A program made the position numbers and the translations under genes. DNA of 64,000 nt from Nitratireductor aestuarii (GTDB lineage: Bacteria > Pseudomonadota > Alphaproteobacteria > Rhizobiales > Rhizobiaceae), in NCBI RefSeq assembly GCF_014641695.1, contig NZ_BMIF01000013.1:52824-116823 (forward strand). Direction: 5' to 3'. Shown piece by piece: positions 1 through 8,316 of the stretch. Numbering within the stretch: the stretch's first letter is position 1; the number at the start of each line of letters is the position of its first letter. The notes beneath the pieces are model-generated. The model worked only from the letters and a program-made list of their open reading frames with translations. It was not told the DNA's origin and did no database searches.

Positions 1-2
1 AT

Positions 3-383
3 GGCATTCCGGGCGTGGAGACCCGTATGCCGATCCTGTTCTCGGAAGGCGTCATGAAGGGCCGTATCGACCTTTCGCGCTTCGTCGCACTGACGTCGAC
101 CAACCACGCCAAGACCTATGGCCTCTATCCGCAGAAGGGCACGATTTCGATCGGCTCCGACGCGGATATCGCGATCTGGGACCCGAGCGTCAAGCGCACC
201 ATCCGTCACGCCGAACTCCACGACGGCGCGGATTACTCGCCGTATGAAGGAATCGAGGTAACCGGTTGGCCTACCACGGTTATCCTGCGCGGCAGCGTCA
301 TGGTCAGCGACGGCGAGCTCGTCGGCAAGAAGGGCGACGGCCAGTATCAGACGGCCCGCACCCGCACCCCCAATTCTCTCTGA
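3..383 (+). CDS. Dihydropyrimidinase/D-hydantoinase, C-terminal part (5' end outside window)
   Basis: The reading frame is open from the window edge and encodes the last ~126 residues of a cyclic amidase of the dihydropyrimidinase/hydantoinase branch of the amidohydrolases. These enzymes open dihydropyrimidine or hydantoin rings to N-carbamoyl amino acids in the cytoplasm. The segment starts GIPGVETRMPILFSEGV, the family's conserved G-x-E-T-R stretch. It continues with SxNxAKxYGLYPxKGTIxxGSDADIAIWDP, the C-terminal beta-sandwich typical of these enzymes, and a short polar tail. The metal-binding histidines lie upstream of the window. A DUF3830 gene follows after 15 bp, so the two are probably co-transcribed. 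Family assignment is firm; whether the substrate is a pyrimidine or a 5-substituted hydantoin cannot be told from this fragment. Confidence 0.9.
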   Translation, partial: GIPGVETRMPILFSEGVMKGRIDLSRFVALTSTNHAKTYGLYPQKGTISIGSDADIAIWDPSVKRTIRHAELHDGADYSPYEGIEVTGWPTTVILRGSVMVSDGELVGKKGDGQYQTARTRTPNSL

Positions 384-398
384 TAACTGGAACTTGAC

Positions 399-809
399 AT
401 GAACCTGAAAGTCACCGCCGGCCCGTTCGTCTTCGACGCTGTTTTGGAAACCGAAAAGGCTCCGAAGACCTGCGAGGCGTTTCTGAAGCTCCTGCCTTTC
501 GAAAACAAGATCATCCACGTGCGCTGGTCGGGCGAGGGCGTCTGGGTTCCGCTTGGCGACAACCACTTCAGCGTCGGCTTTGAGAACAACACCAGCCATC
601 CGGCTCCCGGACACTTCATTCTGTATCCGGGTGGTGAGAGCGAGGCAGAAATCCTGCTCGCCTATGGTGGCGTCGACTTCTCCTCGAAGGTTGGCCAGCT
701 CTCCGGCAACCATTTTCTGACGCTCACCTCGAACCTCGACAAGCTCCCCGAGCTTGGCAACAAGGTCCTGTGGGAAGGCGCGCACGACATCAAGTTTGAG
801 CTGGCCTGA
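399..809 (+). CDS. DUF3830 family cyclophilin-like protein
   Basis: A 136-residue cytoplasmic protein with no signal peptide or membrane segment. Its N-terminus (KVTAGPFVFDAVLETEKAPKT) and the HPAPGHFILYPGG and LGNKVLWEGAHDIKFEL segments match the DUF3830 family as I know it, a small beta-barrel fold related to cyclophilins and often encoded beside hydantoinases and related ring-opening hydrolases. It starts 15 bp after the hydantoinase stop and a strong intrinsic terminator follows at 832, so it closes that operon. The biochemical role of DUF3830 is not established. A role in metabolism of hydantoins, pyrimidines or their carbamoyl products is inferred only from the neighbour. Confidence 0.75.
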   Translation: MNLKVTAGPFVFDAVLETEKAPKTCEAFLKLLPFENKIIHVRWSGEGVWVPLGDNHFSVGFENNTSHPAPGHFILYPGGESEAEILLAYGGVDFSSKVGQLSGNHFLTLTSNLDKLPELGNKVLWEGAHDIKFELA

Positions 810-831
810 TCGAGCCCTCGAACGCCTTTGA

Positions 832-868
832 AAATGCCCCGGAGCACTGTTCCGGGGCATTTTCTTTT
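832..868 (+). terminator. Intrinsic terminator of the hydantoinase-DUF3830 operon
   Basis: Perfect inverted repeat AAAATGCCCCGGA / TCCGGGGCATTTT with a 7-nt loop, ending in a T-rich stretch (TTTTCTTTT), 23 bp after the DUF3830 stop codon. The A-rich left flank makes it potentially bidirectional. Confidence 0.9.
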
Positions 869-1001
869 GTGGCCTTCTTCCACGACACGTTGCCGCGCAG
901 GTCATCTACCGATTGACCTGCAAGGACGTTTTCCCTACGCCGCGTGAAACTGTGGCCGCCTTAGCACGCCGGGGCGTCCGCTACCTTCTCAGAGATTTGC
1001 A

Positions 1002-2468
1002 ATGAACTTATCGTCCATCCGCCGGGAATGGTCCGCCAACCCTGTCCGTGAAATGCTTGCCGGAGCGGTCGCGACCTTCGCGCTCATCCCCGAGGTGATC
1101 GCCTTTTCCTTTGTGGCGGGCGTTGATCCGCAGGTTGGGCTCTTCGCATCGTTCATCATCGGCATCGTGATCGCGTTTACGGGCGGAAGGCCTGCAATGA
1201 TCTCGGCGGCGGCTGGATCGGTGGCGTTGGTCGTTGCTCCGCTAGTCGCGATTCATGGCGTGCAATATCTCTTCGCTGCCGGTCTGCTCGCAGGGCTGAT
1301 CCAGATCTTATTCGGCGTGCTGGGCCTCAGCGCGCTGATGCGGTTCGTTTCCCAGTCGGTGCGCACGGGCTTCGTCAACGCGCTCGCCCTCCTGATCTTC
1401 GCCGCGCAGCTGCCGCATATCATCGGCGGGGATGCGCTGGCCTATGCGATGCTGGCGGCTGGGCTCGTGGTCATCTACCTCGCGCCGCGGATCACGACGG
1501 CCATCCCGTCGCCGCTCATCTGCATCCTGCTGCTGACGCTCGTCTCCGTTTTCATGGATCTGCCGGTGAAGACGGTGGCGGATCTTGGTCAGCTGCCCGA
1601 CGCGTTGCCCATCTTCAGCTGGCCAATGGTGCCGCTCACCTGGGAAACGCTGACCATCATCATCGGACCGGCGCTCGCGATCGCCATGGTCGGGATGCTG
1701 GAATCGCTGATGACGGCGAGCGTGGTCGATGACCTCACGGCCACGACGAGTTCCAAGGACCGCGAGTGCACGGGCCTCGGCCTTGCCAACATCGCCTCCA
1801 GCCTCTTCGGCGGCATTGCCGGCTGTGGCATGATCGGCCAGACCGTCAGCAACGTGAAATACGGCGGGCGTGGCCGCCTCTCGACGCTTTTCGCCGGCGT
1901 GCTGCTGCTGGTCCTCATGGTCATCCTGAAGCCATGGGTCTCGCAGGTCCCAATCGCCGCGCTGGTTGCAATCATGGTGATGGTGTCGATCGACACTTTC
2001 GACTGGAAGTCACTGAAGACACTGGTCGTGCATCCAAAGACCTCCAGCATGGTCATGCTGGTGACGGTGCTGGTGACCGTCTTCACCTCCAACCTGGCGG
2101 TCGGCGTAGCAGTTGGTGTTCTCTTGAGCGGCGTGTTCTTCACCTTCAAGGTCGCTCGGCTGCTCGACATCGCGACTGAAGTCGACGAGGAGGCGAGGGA
2201 GGTGCACTACCGGGTCGCCGGTCAGGTGTTCTTCGCATCCTCCGACGCGTTCATCGACGCGTTCGACATCCAGGCGGCAGAGGAAATGAAGGTCACGATC
2301 GACGTGTCAAAGGCGCATTTCTGGGACATTACGGCGGTTGCAGCTCTTGAAAAGGTGGTGCAGCGTTTCCGTGCCCACGGGGTTCCGGCGCAGGTGATCG
2401 GGCTCAACGAGGCAAGCGCAAGCCTGATCACCCGGCTTGATGAACAGGCTAGGCTGAAGGAAGTCTAA
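1002..2468 (+). CDS. SulP family anion transporter with STAS domain
   Basis: A 488-residue inner-membrane protein. Residues ~15-385 hold about ten to twelve hydrophobic segments with the SulP signature regions: an early [17 protein letters not shown] segment, then [18 protein letters not shown] followed by the hydrophilic [19 protein letters not shown] turn. The last ~90 residues ([21 protein letters not shown]... [23 protein letters not shown]) form a cytoplasmic STAS domain, including the D-S-K-A-x-F-W-D-x-T/S-A-V stretch typical of SulP proteins. Members carry sulfate, bicarbonate, dicarboxylates or other anions, usually with H+ or Na+. The substrate cannot be assigned here. It is transcribed alone, between an upstream terminator and a 94-bp gap to the next gene. 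A bicarbonate role would suit an organism with RuBisCO, but that is speculation. Confidence 0.9.
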   Translation: MNLSSIRREWSANPVREMLAGAVATFALIPEVIAFSFVAGVDPQVGLFASFIIGIVIAFTGGRPAMISAAAGSVALVVAPLVAIHGVQYLFAAGLLAGLIQILFGVLGLSALMRFVSQSVRTGFVNALALLIFAAQLPHIIGGDALAYAMLAAGLVVIYLAPRITTAIPSPLICILLLTLVSVFMDLPVKTVADLGQLPDALPIFSWPMVPLTWETLTIIIGPALAIAMVGMLESLMTASVVDDLTATTSSKDRECTGLGLANIASSLFGGIAGCGMIGQTVSNVKYGGRGRLSTLFAGVLLLVLMVILKPWVSQVPIAALVAIMVMVSIDTFDWKSLKTLVVHPKTSSMVMLVTVLVTVFTSNLAVGVAVGVLLSGVFFTFKVARLLDIATEVDEEAREVHYRVAGQVFFASSDAFIDAFDIQAAEEMKVTIDVSKAHFWDITAVAALEKVVQRFRAHGVPAQVIGLNEASASLITRLDEQARLKEV

Positions 2469-2562
2469 AACCACCTTCAACCATTCGTGATCGCAGAATG
2501 TTTGCCGGCTGGCAGGAATTGCTTTCTGATGGGTCCTCACGCTCACCAGAGGAGGACTGAGA

Positions 2563-3189
2563 ATGAAGCCGATTGTTCTGGCTGCATCTGCCGCACTACT
2601 GTTGACTGCCGTACCCGCTGCTTTCGCGCAAAATACCGATATTGGTTTCTTCATCACGAGCGTCGGTCTTGGCGACGGCGCCAATTTGGGCGGCCTCGAA
2701 GGGGCGGACGCCCATTGCCAGCAGCTTGCGGAAGAGGCGGGCGCCACGGGAGGTGAGTGGCGGGCTTATCTCAGCGCTGAAGGGGTGAATGCGAAAGACC
2801 GGATAGGCTCGGGACCCTGGGCGAATGCGAAGGGTGAGATCATCGCCAACAGTGTTGAAGAGCTGCACAGCGAGCAGAACAATATCACCAAGGCCACAGC
2901 CCTTACGGAAAAGGGCGAGCCGGTTTCCGGTCGAGGCGAGACCCCGAACCAGCACGACATTCTCACAGGCTCCAATGCCGACGGCACGTTGGCAGCGGGC
3001 CAGACCTGTGGCGACTGGACCCTCAATGGCGAGGGCAGCGCCATGCTCGGGCACCATGACCGTATGGGCCCTGAAACCCTGGCGACCGGTACTTCGTGGA
3101 ATGCAGCCCATCCATCGCGCGGTTGCGGACAGGAAGCGCTGATCGGCACAGGCGGCAACGGCTACTTCTACTGCTTCAAGGCCAACTGA
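2563..3189 (+). CDS. Secreted lectin-like protein
   Basis: A 208-residue protein preceded by a clear ribosome-binding site (AGGAGG). Residues 1-22 form a classical Sec signal peptide with a hydrophobic core and an A-F-A cleavage box before QNTD. The mature part (IGFFITSVGLGDGANLGGLEGADAHCQQLAEEAGA... WRAYLS) resembles the collagenase NC10/endostatin-like and C-type-lectin-like domains found in periplasmic proteins of Proteobacteria: an N-terminal GGLxGADxxCQ-LA motif and later cysteines (C-GDWTLNGEG..., GCGQEALIGTGGNGYFYCF). Four cysteines could form two disulfides. Function is unknown; carbohydrate binding is inferred from fold similarity only. A shared hairpin terminator follows. Confidence 0.7.
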   Translation: MKPIVLAASAALLLTAVPAAFAQNTDIGFFITSVGLGDGANLGGLEGADAHCQQLAEEAGATGGEWRAYLSAEGVNAKDRIGSGPWANAKGEIIANSVEELHSEQNNITKATALTEKGEPVSGRGETPNQHDILTGSNADGTLAAGQTCGDWTLNGEGSAMLGHHDRMGPETLATGTSWNAAHPSRGCGQEALIGTGGNGYFYCFKAN

Positions 3190-3213
3190 TCCTGCTCTTC
3201 CATAGGTAAGACA

Positions 3214-3241
3214 AAGCCGCCGCGTGGCTGCGCGACGGCTT
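3214..3241. terminator. Bidirectional hairpin between convergent genes
   Basis: Inverted repeat AAGCCGCCGCG / CGCGACGGCTT (one mismatched pair) between the lectin-like gene and the convergent phnA-like gene. The A/T ends of the stem suit termination in both directions, although no long T-run is present. Confidence 0.6.
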
Positions 3242-3267
3242 CCTTGGGGTTAAACGTTTGTAACTGA

Positions 3268-3570
3268 TCAACGCTTGCGGACGAATTCCGTGCGCAGCAC
3301 CAGCCCCTTGATCGTGTCGTGACGGCAGTCGATCTCTTCGGGGTTCTCGGTCAGCCGGATCGACTTGATCAGGGTGCCCTGTTTCAGCGTCTGACCGGCG
3401 CCCTTGACCTTGAGGTCCTTGATCAGGACGACGGAATCCCCGTCAGCGAGAATATTGCCGGAGGCATCCCGAACTTCTGCCGCCTTGGCCCTCTCTGCTG
3501 CCACTTCGGAAGCGGGACGCCATTCTCCGGTCGCTTCATCGTAGACGTAGTCGTCGTTCTGATCACTCAA
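3268..3570 (-). CDS. PhnA-type (YjdM) domain protein lacking the zinc ribbon
   Basis: A 100-residue cytoplasmic protein. Residues ~35-100 (VRDASGNILADGDSVVLIKDLKVKGAGQTLKQGTLIKSIRL...IKGLVLRTEFVRK) match the C-terminal domain of PhnA/YjdM, an SH3-like barrel. The family's usual N-terminal zinc ribbon is replaced by a cysteine-free acidic stretch (DDYVYDEATGEWRPASEV). Despite the old name 'alkylphosphonate utilisation protein', YjdM is not part of the C-P lyase pathway and its role is unclear. The gene is transcribed towards the lectin-like gene and 69 bp downstream of hemN, so it could be read through from hemN. Confidence 0.8.
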   Translation of the reverse strand: MSDQNDDYVYDEATGEWRPASEVAAERAKAAEVRDASGNILADGDSVVLIKDLKVKGAGQTLKQGTLIKSIRLTENPEEIDCRHDTIKGLVLRTEFVRKR

Positions 3571-3639
3571 CTGCAGTGCCCTTCCTTGGGATTTCTGGAA
3601 TGCGTTTGTCAGCGCCCTTAGCGCGGATAGCAGCCGAGA

Positions 3640-5016
3640 TCAAACCGCCACGGAATGCCGCGCATTGCCCTTCGCAAGATAAGCGTCGAAATGGGCGGCC
3701 GCGATGCGCACCAGAACGCGCGACTCCTCCGGCATCTGGAACAGATCGCCGTTCCGGATGAGCAGCGTGTCGTCCTCACGAGCCAAAGCCTCAGCCTCTT
3801 CAACAATCTGCTGGCCGATCGGGCCAAACAGGCTCACGAGCCGCTCTGCCGAGAAGGCGAAGTCGCACATCAGCCGCTCGATCACCCAGGCGCGGGCGCG
3901 ATCTTCCTCGGTAAAGGCGATGCCGCGGGCGACGGCAAGCCGGCCTTCCTCCACGCAGCTGCTGTAGACATTGATGGCGGGGTTGTTCTGCGCGTAGCCC
4001 TGGCGCAGGCGTGAGACGGAGGAGGGGCCGAGGCCGATCAGCGTCTCACAGCCGTCATCCGTATAGCCCTGGAAGTTGCGGCAGAGGCGGCCTTCGCGCG
4101 CAACCTGCGCTAGCGAGTCATCAAGCTTGGCGAAGTGATCGAGGCCGATCGCCTCCCAGCCCGCCTCCACGATCAGCCTTGCCGCGAGCTGCTGCTGGGC
4201 CAGGCGTTCTTCCGGACCGGGGAGGGCCGCTTCATCGATCATCGTCTGGTGCTTCTTGAACCAGGGCACATGCGCATAACCGAAGAGCGCGATACGGTCC
4301 GGCGAGAGCTGTAGCGCTCGCGCAAGCGTCACCTCCAGACCTTTCAGCGTCTGGTGCGGCAGGCCGTAGAGCAGGTCGAGGTTGAGCGAACGGATGCCGC
4401 GCGCGCGGACGCCATCCACGACCCTCTTCGTCAGCTCAAAGCCCTGCTCGCGGTTGATGGCCTTCTGCACCTTCGGATCGAAATCCTGAACGCCGAGGCT
4501 CGCCCGGGTCATGCCGATTGCAGCGAAGGCATCGAGCCGCGCTTCATCCATGTCGGTCGGGTCGAGTTCGACGCTGATATCCGCGTTAGGCAGGAAGTCG
4601 AAAGCGCTGCGCAGCGCCTCATTGAGCGCGACGACATCTTCTGGCTTGAGGATCGTAGGCGATCCCCCGCCGAAATGCAGCGCGCGTACGCGTGCGCCCT
4701 TCACTAGGGTGCCGACGGTGGCGATCTCTTGTTTCAGCGACTTCAGGTAGGCGGCAACCGGCTCGTAGCGCAACGTCATCTTGGTGTGACAGGCGCAGAA
4801 CCAGCATAGGCGGTCGCAGAAGGGAATGTGGATATAGAGGGATATTTCCTCGCCCTCGCGCACCTGACCGAGCCAGCCACGGAACGCCGCGTCATCGATC
4901 CGGGTGTGGAAGTGTGGAGCCGTCGGGTAGCTCGTATAGCGTGGTAAGGATGCGGAAAGGCGACCCGTCAAGCCTGCGGGCGCGGCGCCGGTCATCTGTT
5001 CACCTGCTCGTTGCAT
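3640..5016 (-). CDS. hemN: Oxygen-independent coproporphyrinogen III oxidase
   Basis: A 458-residue radical-SAM enzyme that decarboxylates two propionates of coproporphyrinogen III to protoporphyrinogen IX in anaerobic heme synthesis. The SLYIHIPFCDRLCWFCACH segment carries the CxxxCxxC cluster ligands with the extra HemN cysteine. HFGGGSPT (the SAM glycine-rich motif), SVELDPTD and LGVQDFDPKVQKAINR are family motifs. The longest frame starts at 5076, but that ATG lies inside an FNR-type box. I prefer the ATG at 5016, which has AAGGGG upstream; an ATG at 4995, preceded by AGGTGA, is also possible. The gene is divergent from a universal stress protein, which suggests joint induction under low oxygen. 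Confidence 0.95.
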   Translation of the reverse strand: MQRAGEQMTGAAPAGLTGRLSASLPRYTSYPTAPHFHTRIDDAAFRGWLGQVREGEEISLYIHIPFCDRLCWFCACHTKMTLRYEPVAAYLKSLKQEIATVGTLVKGARVRALHFGGGSPTILKPEDVVALNEALRSAFDFLPNADISVELDPTDMDEARLDAFAAIGMTRASLGVQDFDPKVQKAINREQGFELTKRVVDGVRARGIRSLNLDLLYGLPHQTLKGLEVTLARALQLSPDRIALFGYAHVPWFKKHQTMIDEAALPGPEERLAQQQLAARLIVEAGWEAIGLDHFAKLDDSLAQVAREGRLCRNFQGYTDDGCETLIGLGPSSVSRLRQGYAQNNPAINVYSSCVEEGRLAVARGIAFTEEDRARAWVIERLMCDFAFSAERLVSLFGPIGQQIVEEAEALAREDDTLLIRNGDLFQMPEESRVLVRIAAAHFDAYLAKGNARHSVAV

Positions 5017-5069
5017 GCAAATCCCCTTTGCTGTCAGCGCCACTTGTGCACCGACAGCCACCCCACGCA

Positions 5070-5083
5070 TTGACAAGGATCAA
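5070..5083. promoter_or_regulatory. FNR/FixK-type anaerobox
   Basis: TTGAC-AAGG-ATCAA differs by one base from the FNR/FixK consensus TTGAT-N4-ATCAA. It lies in the hemN/usp divergent region, 54 bp upstream of the preferred hemN start and 136 bp upstream of the usp start. hemN is a classic FnrL/FixK target in Alphaproteobacteria. Confidence 0.75.
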
Positions 5084-5218
5084 GGCTGGCCAACGCTCCA
5101 TCTGCGATAGTATCGGGCATATTGCCCCACCCGATCCGCTTCTTTCGCGGAGGAAGCTCAAAGCATAGAGCTTCGGGGGCGTCTTCATTGACTGCGTGCT
5201 CCGAGAGAGGAGGATTCC

Positions 5219-6052
5219 ATGTCCATCGAAGCCCTGCTGCCGCTTGTAACCTATCCTGATCCCGCCGACGCTTCTGTGCCGGCCAATGCGACGAAAATGG
5301 TGCAGCTTCTCGGCGCCAGGCTCTACGCGCTTGCAATTGAGGTGCGCGTGCCGGAAGTGTCGAACGCGCTTGCCGGAACGCTGCTCGACCTGTCGAAGGT
5401 GATCAAGGATACGGAAGCAGCCAGTCGCAAGCGTGGAGAGGCACTGCTCCGAGCTATCGCGGAAAATGCGCAGTCACTTGGTGTGAAGCATGAAGAGTTG
5501 AGCCTCCGCCTGCTAGAGGCAGAGTTCGGCACAGGCGCCATGGTGGCCGCCCGCTACCATGATGTTACGCTGCTTGGCTGGGAGCCAGACAGCCGCTGCG
5601 TCAGGACCATTGCCGAAGCGCTCATCTTCGATTCCGGACGTCCCGTCCTCCTGATGCCGAAAACCGTTCCCACGGCAGCCGATCATATCGCGATCGCCTG
5701 GGATGGAAGCCGCGTCGCTGCCCGCGCGGTTGCGGACGCGTTCAGGGTATTTGGAAGCGCAAAGTCCGCCTCAGTGATCGTGGTCACGGACGAGAAGGCC
5801 ATAAAGGACACAACCGCTGCCGATCGGCTCGCCAGCTATCTCGAACGGCGAGGCCTCCAGGCTGAGGCTCATCAGGTGCGCACCAAAGGTCGCCGCATAG
5901 GCGATACCTTGCAGGCTGAGGCGAAGGCCATCGAAGCAGATGTACTGGTGATGGGCGCCTACGGCCATTCCCGGCTACGGCAGTTTGTGCTGGGTGGCGC
6001 CACCAGCAACATTCTGGACGACCTGCAATTGCCTGTGTTGCTGTCACACTGA
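5219..6052 (+). CDS. Universal stress protein (UspA family), tandem-domain length
   Basis: A 277-residue cytoplasmic protein, long enough for two Usp folds. The C-terminal half is well preserved: HIAIAWDGSRVAARAVADAF is the first strand and helix, and VLVMGAYGHSRLRQFVLGGATSNIL holds the ATP-binding GxxGHSRLRxxxLGG signature. The N-terminal half is degenerate, as is usual in tandem Usp proteins. Such proteins bind ATP or act as stress chaperones; a specific role cannot be given. An AGAGGAGG ribosome-binding site precedes the ATG. The divergent arrangement with hemN around an FNR-type box suggests induction at low oxygen, which is common for alphaproteobacterial Usp genes. Confidence 0.9.
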   Translation: MSIEALLPLVTYPDPADASVPANATKMVQLLGARLYALAIEVRVPEVSNALAGTLLDLSKVIKDTEAASRKRGEALLRAIAENAQSLGVKHEELSLRLLEAEFGTGAMVAARYHDVTLLGWEPDSRCVRTIAEALIFDSGRPVLLMPKTVPTAADHIAIAWDGSRVAARAVADAFRVFGSAKSASVIVVTDEKAIKDTTAADRLASYLERRGLQAEAHQVRTKGRRIGDTLQAEAKAIEADVLVMGAYGHSRLRQFVLGGATSNILDDLQLPVLLSH

Positions 6053-6076
6053 GCGCTCGAAGCTGCATACTCTCCG

Positions 6077-6102
6077 AACCCTCGCGCCAGGGTGCGAGGG
6101 TT
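6077..6102. terminator. Hairpin after the usp gene
   Basis: Inverted repeat AACCCTCGC / GCGAGGGTT with an 8-nt loop, 24 bp after the usp stop codon. It probably ends usp transcription, although only a weak T-rich stretch (TTGTCT) follows. Confidence 0.6.
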
Positions 6103-6104
6103 GT

Positions 6105-6119
6105 CTATGGTAACCATAG
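6105..6119. promoter_or_regulatory. Perfect palindrome upstream of pqqA (candidate operator)
   Basis: CTATGGT-A-ACCATAG is a perfect 7-1-7 inverted repeat, 73 bp upstream of the pqqA start. It is too short and AT-rich to be a terminator, so it looks like a binding site for a dimeric regulator of the pqq operon. The regulator is unknown. Confidence 0.5.
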
Positions 6120-6192
6120 ATGGATCGTCAGGCCTCCGACATGCAGACTCCTGTTGGGTACCAGACCCAGCTTTCAAAGAGGAGTATTCAAT

Positions 6193-6273
6193 ATGGCTTG
6201 GAAATCACCCAAGATCGTTGAAGTGCAGGTGGGCATGGAAATCAACATGTACGCCTGCGCGAAGCGCAAGTAA
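6193..6273 (+). CDS. pqqA: PQQ precursor peptide PqqA
   Basis: A 26-residue peptide preceded by AAAGAGGAG. PqqA is the ribosomal precursor of pyrroloquinoline quinone: the side chains of a conserved Glu and Tyr are cross-linked and then excised. The sequence begins MAWKSPKIVEV and carries GMEINMY, which supplies the E-x3-Y pair (Glu16, Tyr20). The basic tail ACAKRK follows. Length (23-29 residues is usual), MAWK start and position directly before pqqB make the call secure. The gene is too small for routine ORF calling. Confidence 0.95.
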   Translation: MAWKSPKIVEVQVGMEINMYACAKRK

Positions 6274-6311
6274 CGCGTTCGCCTGCCGCATCCCTAAAAG
6301 GTAAGTCAGCA

Positions 6312-7232
6312 ATGTTGCGAGCTATCGTCTTGGGCGCTGCGGCAGGCGGCGGCGTTCCCCAATGGAACTGCAATTGTGACAATTGCCGTGAGGCGCGAAC
6401 GAGCCGCTCGCGTCAGGCGACGCAGGCTTCCGTCGCCATCACCTGCGATGACCGGCACTGGTTCCTGATCAACGCCTCACCGGATATCCGCGAGCAGATC
6501 AACGCGACGCCGTCACTTCACCCGCAGGGCACAGCCCTTCGGCACAGCCCGATCTCGGGCGTCTTCCTCACCAATGGTGAGGTGGATGCTGTTGCCGGCC
6601 TGCTTTCCCTGCGCGAAGGAACGCCGTTCTCCATTTATGCGCATCGCAAGGTGCTCTCGGTGCTCGCCGAAAACAGCATCTTCAACGTGTTGCGACCCGA
6701 AACGGTCGCGCGCTACGCCGTTGAGGTGGAAAAAACCTTCGAGCCTCATCTGCCGGACGGAAGACCTTCCGGACTGGAGGTCACGGCCTTCGTCGTTCCC
6801 GGCAAGCCCGCCTGGTATCTGGAAGGCACTGAAAGCGCCAGGCCGGAGGAGGAGGGCGATACCATCGCGCTCCACATCAAGGCGCAGGATGGCGGCGAAC
6901 TGTTCTTCATAGCAGCCTGCGGCGAGATCACTCCGGCACTTGCGAGCCGCCTCGAAGGCGCGCCACTTGTCTTCTTCGACGGAACACTCTGGCGCGACGA
7001 CGAGATGATTTCAGCCGGCCTAAGCCAGAAGACCGGCCGGCGCATGGGCCACATCTCCATGTCGGGCGAAGACGGCGCCATGGCAGGGCTCTCACGCCTC
7101 AAGATCCGGCAGAAGGTTTTCCTGCACATCAACAATTCAAACCCCGTTCTGCGGCCCGGCTCGGACGAGCGCTATCAGGCCGAGGAAGCGGGATGGCAGA
7201 TCGGCCGAGACGGAATGGAGTTCAGACTATGA
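6312..7232 (+). CDS. pqqB: PQQ biosynthesis protein PqqB
   Basis: A 306-residue metallo-beta-lactamase-fold enzyme. PqqB is thought to hydroxylate the Glu-Tyr-derived intermediate before PqqC acts. Family landmarks are the start VLGAAAGGGVPQWNCNCDNC, with its conserved cysteine cluster, NASPDIREQI, and HISMSGEDGAM near the C-terminus. Length is standard (~300-305). An AAAGGTAA ribosome-binding site precedes the ATG. The stop overlaps the pqqC start (ATGA), indicating translational coupling. Confidence 0.97.
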   Translation: MLRAIVLGAAAGGGVPQWNCNCDNCREARTSRSRQATQASVAITCDDRHWFLINASPDIREQINATPSLHPQGTALRHSPISGVFLTNGEVDAVAGLLSLREGTPFSIYAHRKVLSVLAENSIFNVLRPETVARYAVEVEKTFEPHLPDGRPSGLEVTAFVVPGKPAWYLEGTESARPEEEGDTIALHIKAQDGGELFFIAACGEITPALASRLEGAPLVFFDGTLWRDDEMISAGLSQKTGRRMGHISMSGEDGAMAGLSRLKIRQKVFLHINNSNPVLRPGSDERYQAEEAGWQIGRDGMEFRL

Positions 7233-7996
7233 ACGTTGCACCGGTATTTTCCGACATTGATGATAGCCCGCTGGAAAGCGCGGAGGCGATGGAAGCACGC
7301 CTCTTCGAGATCGGTGCGCGGCGCTATCACAACCTGCACCCGTTCCACCGCATGCTGCACAGCGGCAAGCTCAACAAGGGGCAGGTGCAGGCCTGGGCGC
7401 TTAACCGGTTCTATTACCAGAGCTCCATCCCCATCAAGGATGCGCATGTTCTCTCGCGGTTCCGCGACCGCAACATCCGGCTCGAATGGCGCAAGCGTAT
7501 CGAGGATCACGACGGTATTGCGGGTGACGAAGGCGGCATCGAACGCTGGTTCATCCTTACCGACGGGCTGGGACTGGACCGCGCCTATGTGGAATCCACG
7601 AAGGGCATTCTGCCGGCCACGCGTTTCGCAGTGGATGCCTATGTTAACTTCGTGGCGCAGCGCTCGCCGCTGGAAGCGATTGCCTCCTCACTAACGGAGC
7701 TCTTCGCTCCCACCCTGCACGAAGAGCGCATCGTCGGCATGCTGGAGCACTACGACTTCATCACGCCCGACGTCATGGCCTATTTCAAGCGGCGCATGAC
7801 CCAGGCTCCCGAAGACGCTCAGTTTGCTCTGAAATATGTGAAGGAGAACGCGCGTAATCCGGAAGAGCGGCAGGCCGTTTGCGATGCCCTGATCTTCAAG
7901 ACCAATGTGCTCTGGGTGCAGCTCGACGCGCTTTATCACGCCTATGTCAGCGGCCATGTTCCACCCGGCGCTTTCCGTCCGGAGGTGAACGGATGA
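7229..7996 (+). CDS. pqqC: Pyrroloquinoline-quinone synthase PqqC
   Basis: A 255-residue cofactor-free oxidase that catalyses the last step, ring closure and eight-electron oxidation to PQQ. Conserved stretches include YHNLHPFHRMLHSGKLNKGQVQAWALNRFYYQ, IKDAHVLSRFRDRNIRLEWRKRIEDHDG and ALKYVKENARNPEERQAVCDAL, which contain active-site His, Arg and Tyr residues of the family. The longer frame opens at 7193; the ATG at 7229 is chosen because it gives the standard length and overlaps the pqqB stop by 4 bp. The pqqD start likewise overlaps its stop. Confidence 0.97.
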   Translation: MNVAPVFSDIDDSPLESAEAMEARLFEIGARRYHNLHPFHRMLHSGKLNKGQVQAWALNRFYYQSSIPIKDAHVLSRFRDRNIRLEWRKRIEDHDGIAGDEGGIERWFILTDGLGLDRAYVESTKGILPATRFAVDAYVNFVAQRSPLEAIASSLTELFAPTLHEERIVGMLEHYDFITPDVMAYFKRRMTQAPEDAQFALKYVKENARNPEERQAVCDALIFKTNVLWVQLDALYHAYVSGHVPPGAFRPEVNG

Positions 7997-8316
7997 GTGC
8001 TGTCCCAGCCCGCACCCTTCGTCTTGAACTGACCGACGCAAGCCGGCCGAGGCTCGCCCGCCATGCGCGGTTGAAGTTCGACAAGGTGCGCGAGCTTTGG
8101 GTGCTGCTGGTACCGGAGCGGGTTCTCGTGCCCGACGAAACAGCGATCGAGATCCTGAACCTCTGCGACGGTGAGCGCAGTATCGAAGATGTCGTGGACT
8201 TACTCTCGGAGAAATACGCTGCCGATCGGGAGCTGATCCGCACTGACGTCATCGCCCTCCTGCAGGATCTTGCCGACAAGGGTTACCTGATCAATGCGGC
8301 GGAGGAGAAATCATGA
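7993..8316 (+). CDS. pqqD: PqqA-binding chaperone PqqD
   Basis: A 107-residue RiPP recognition element that binds PqqA and presents it to the radical-SAM enzyme PqqE. The family core is visible: PRLARHARLKFDKVRELWVLLVPERVLVPDETAIEILNLCDGERSIEDVVDLLSEKY. The start at 7993 overlaps the pqqC stop (ATGA) and gives the usual length. The stop overlaps the pqqE start (8313-8316), so pqqB to pqqE form one coupled unit. Confidence 0.95.
   Translation: MSAVPARTLRLELTDASRPRLARHARLKFDKVRELWVLLVPERVLVPDETAIEILNLCDGERSIEDVVDLLSEKYAADRELIRTDVIALLQDLADKGYLINAAEEKS

Noticed and set aside
5017..5076. Longer hemN N-terminus starting at 5076
   Set aside because: It would place the start codon inside the FNR-type box, and the 5016 start has a better ribosome-binding site.
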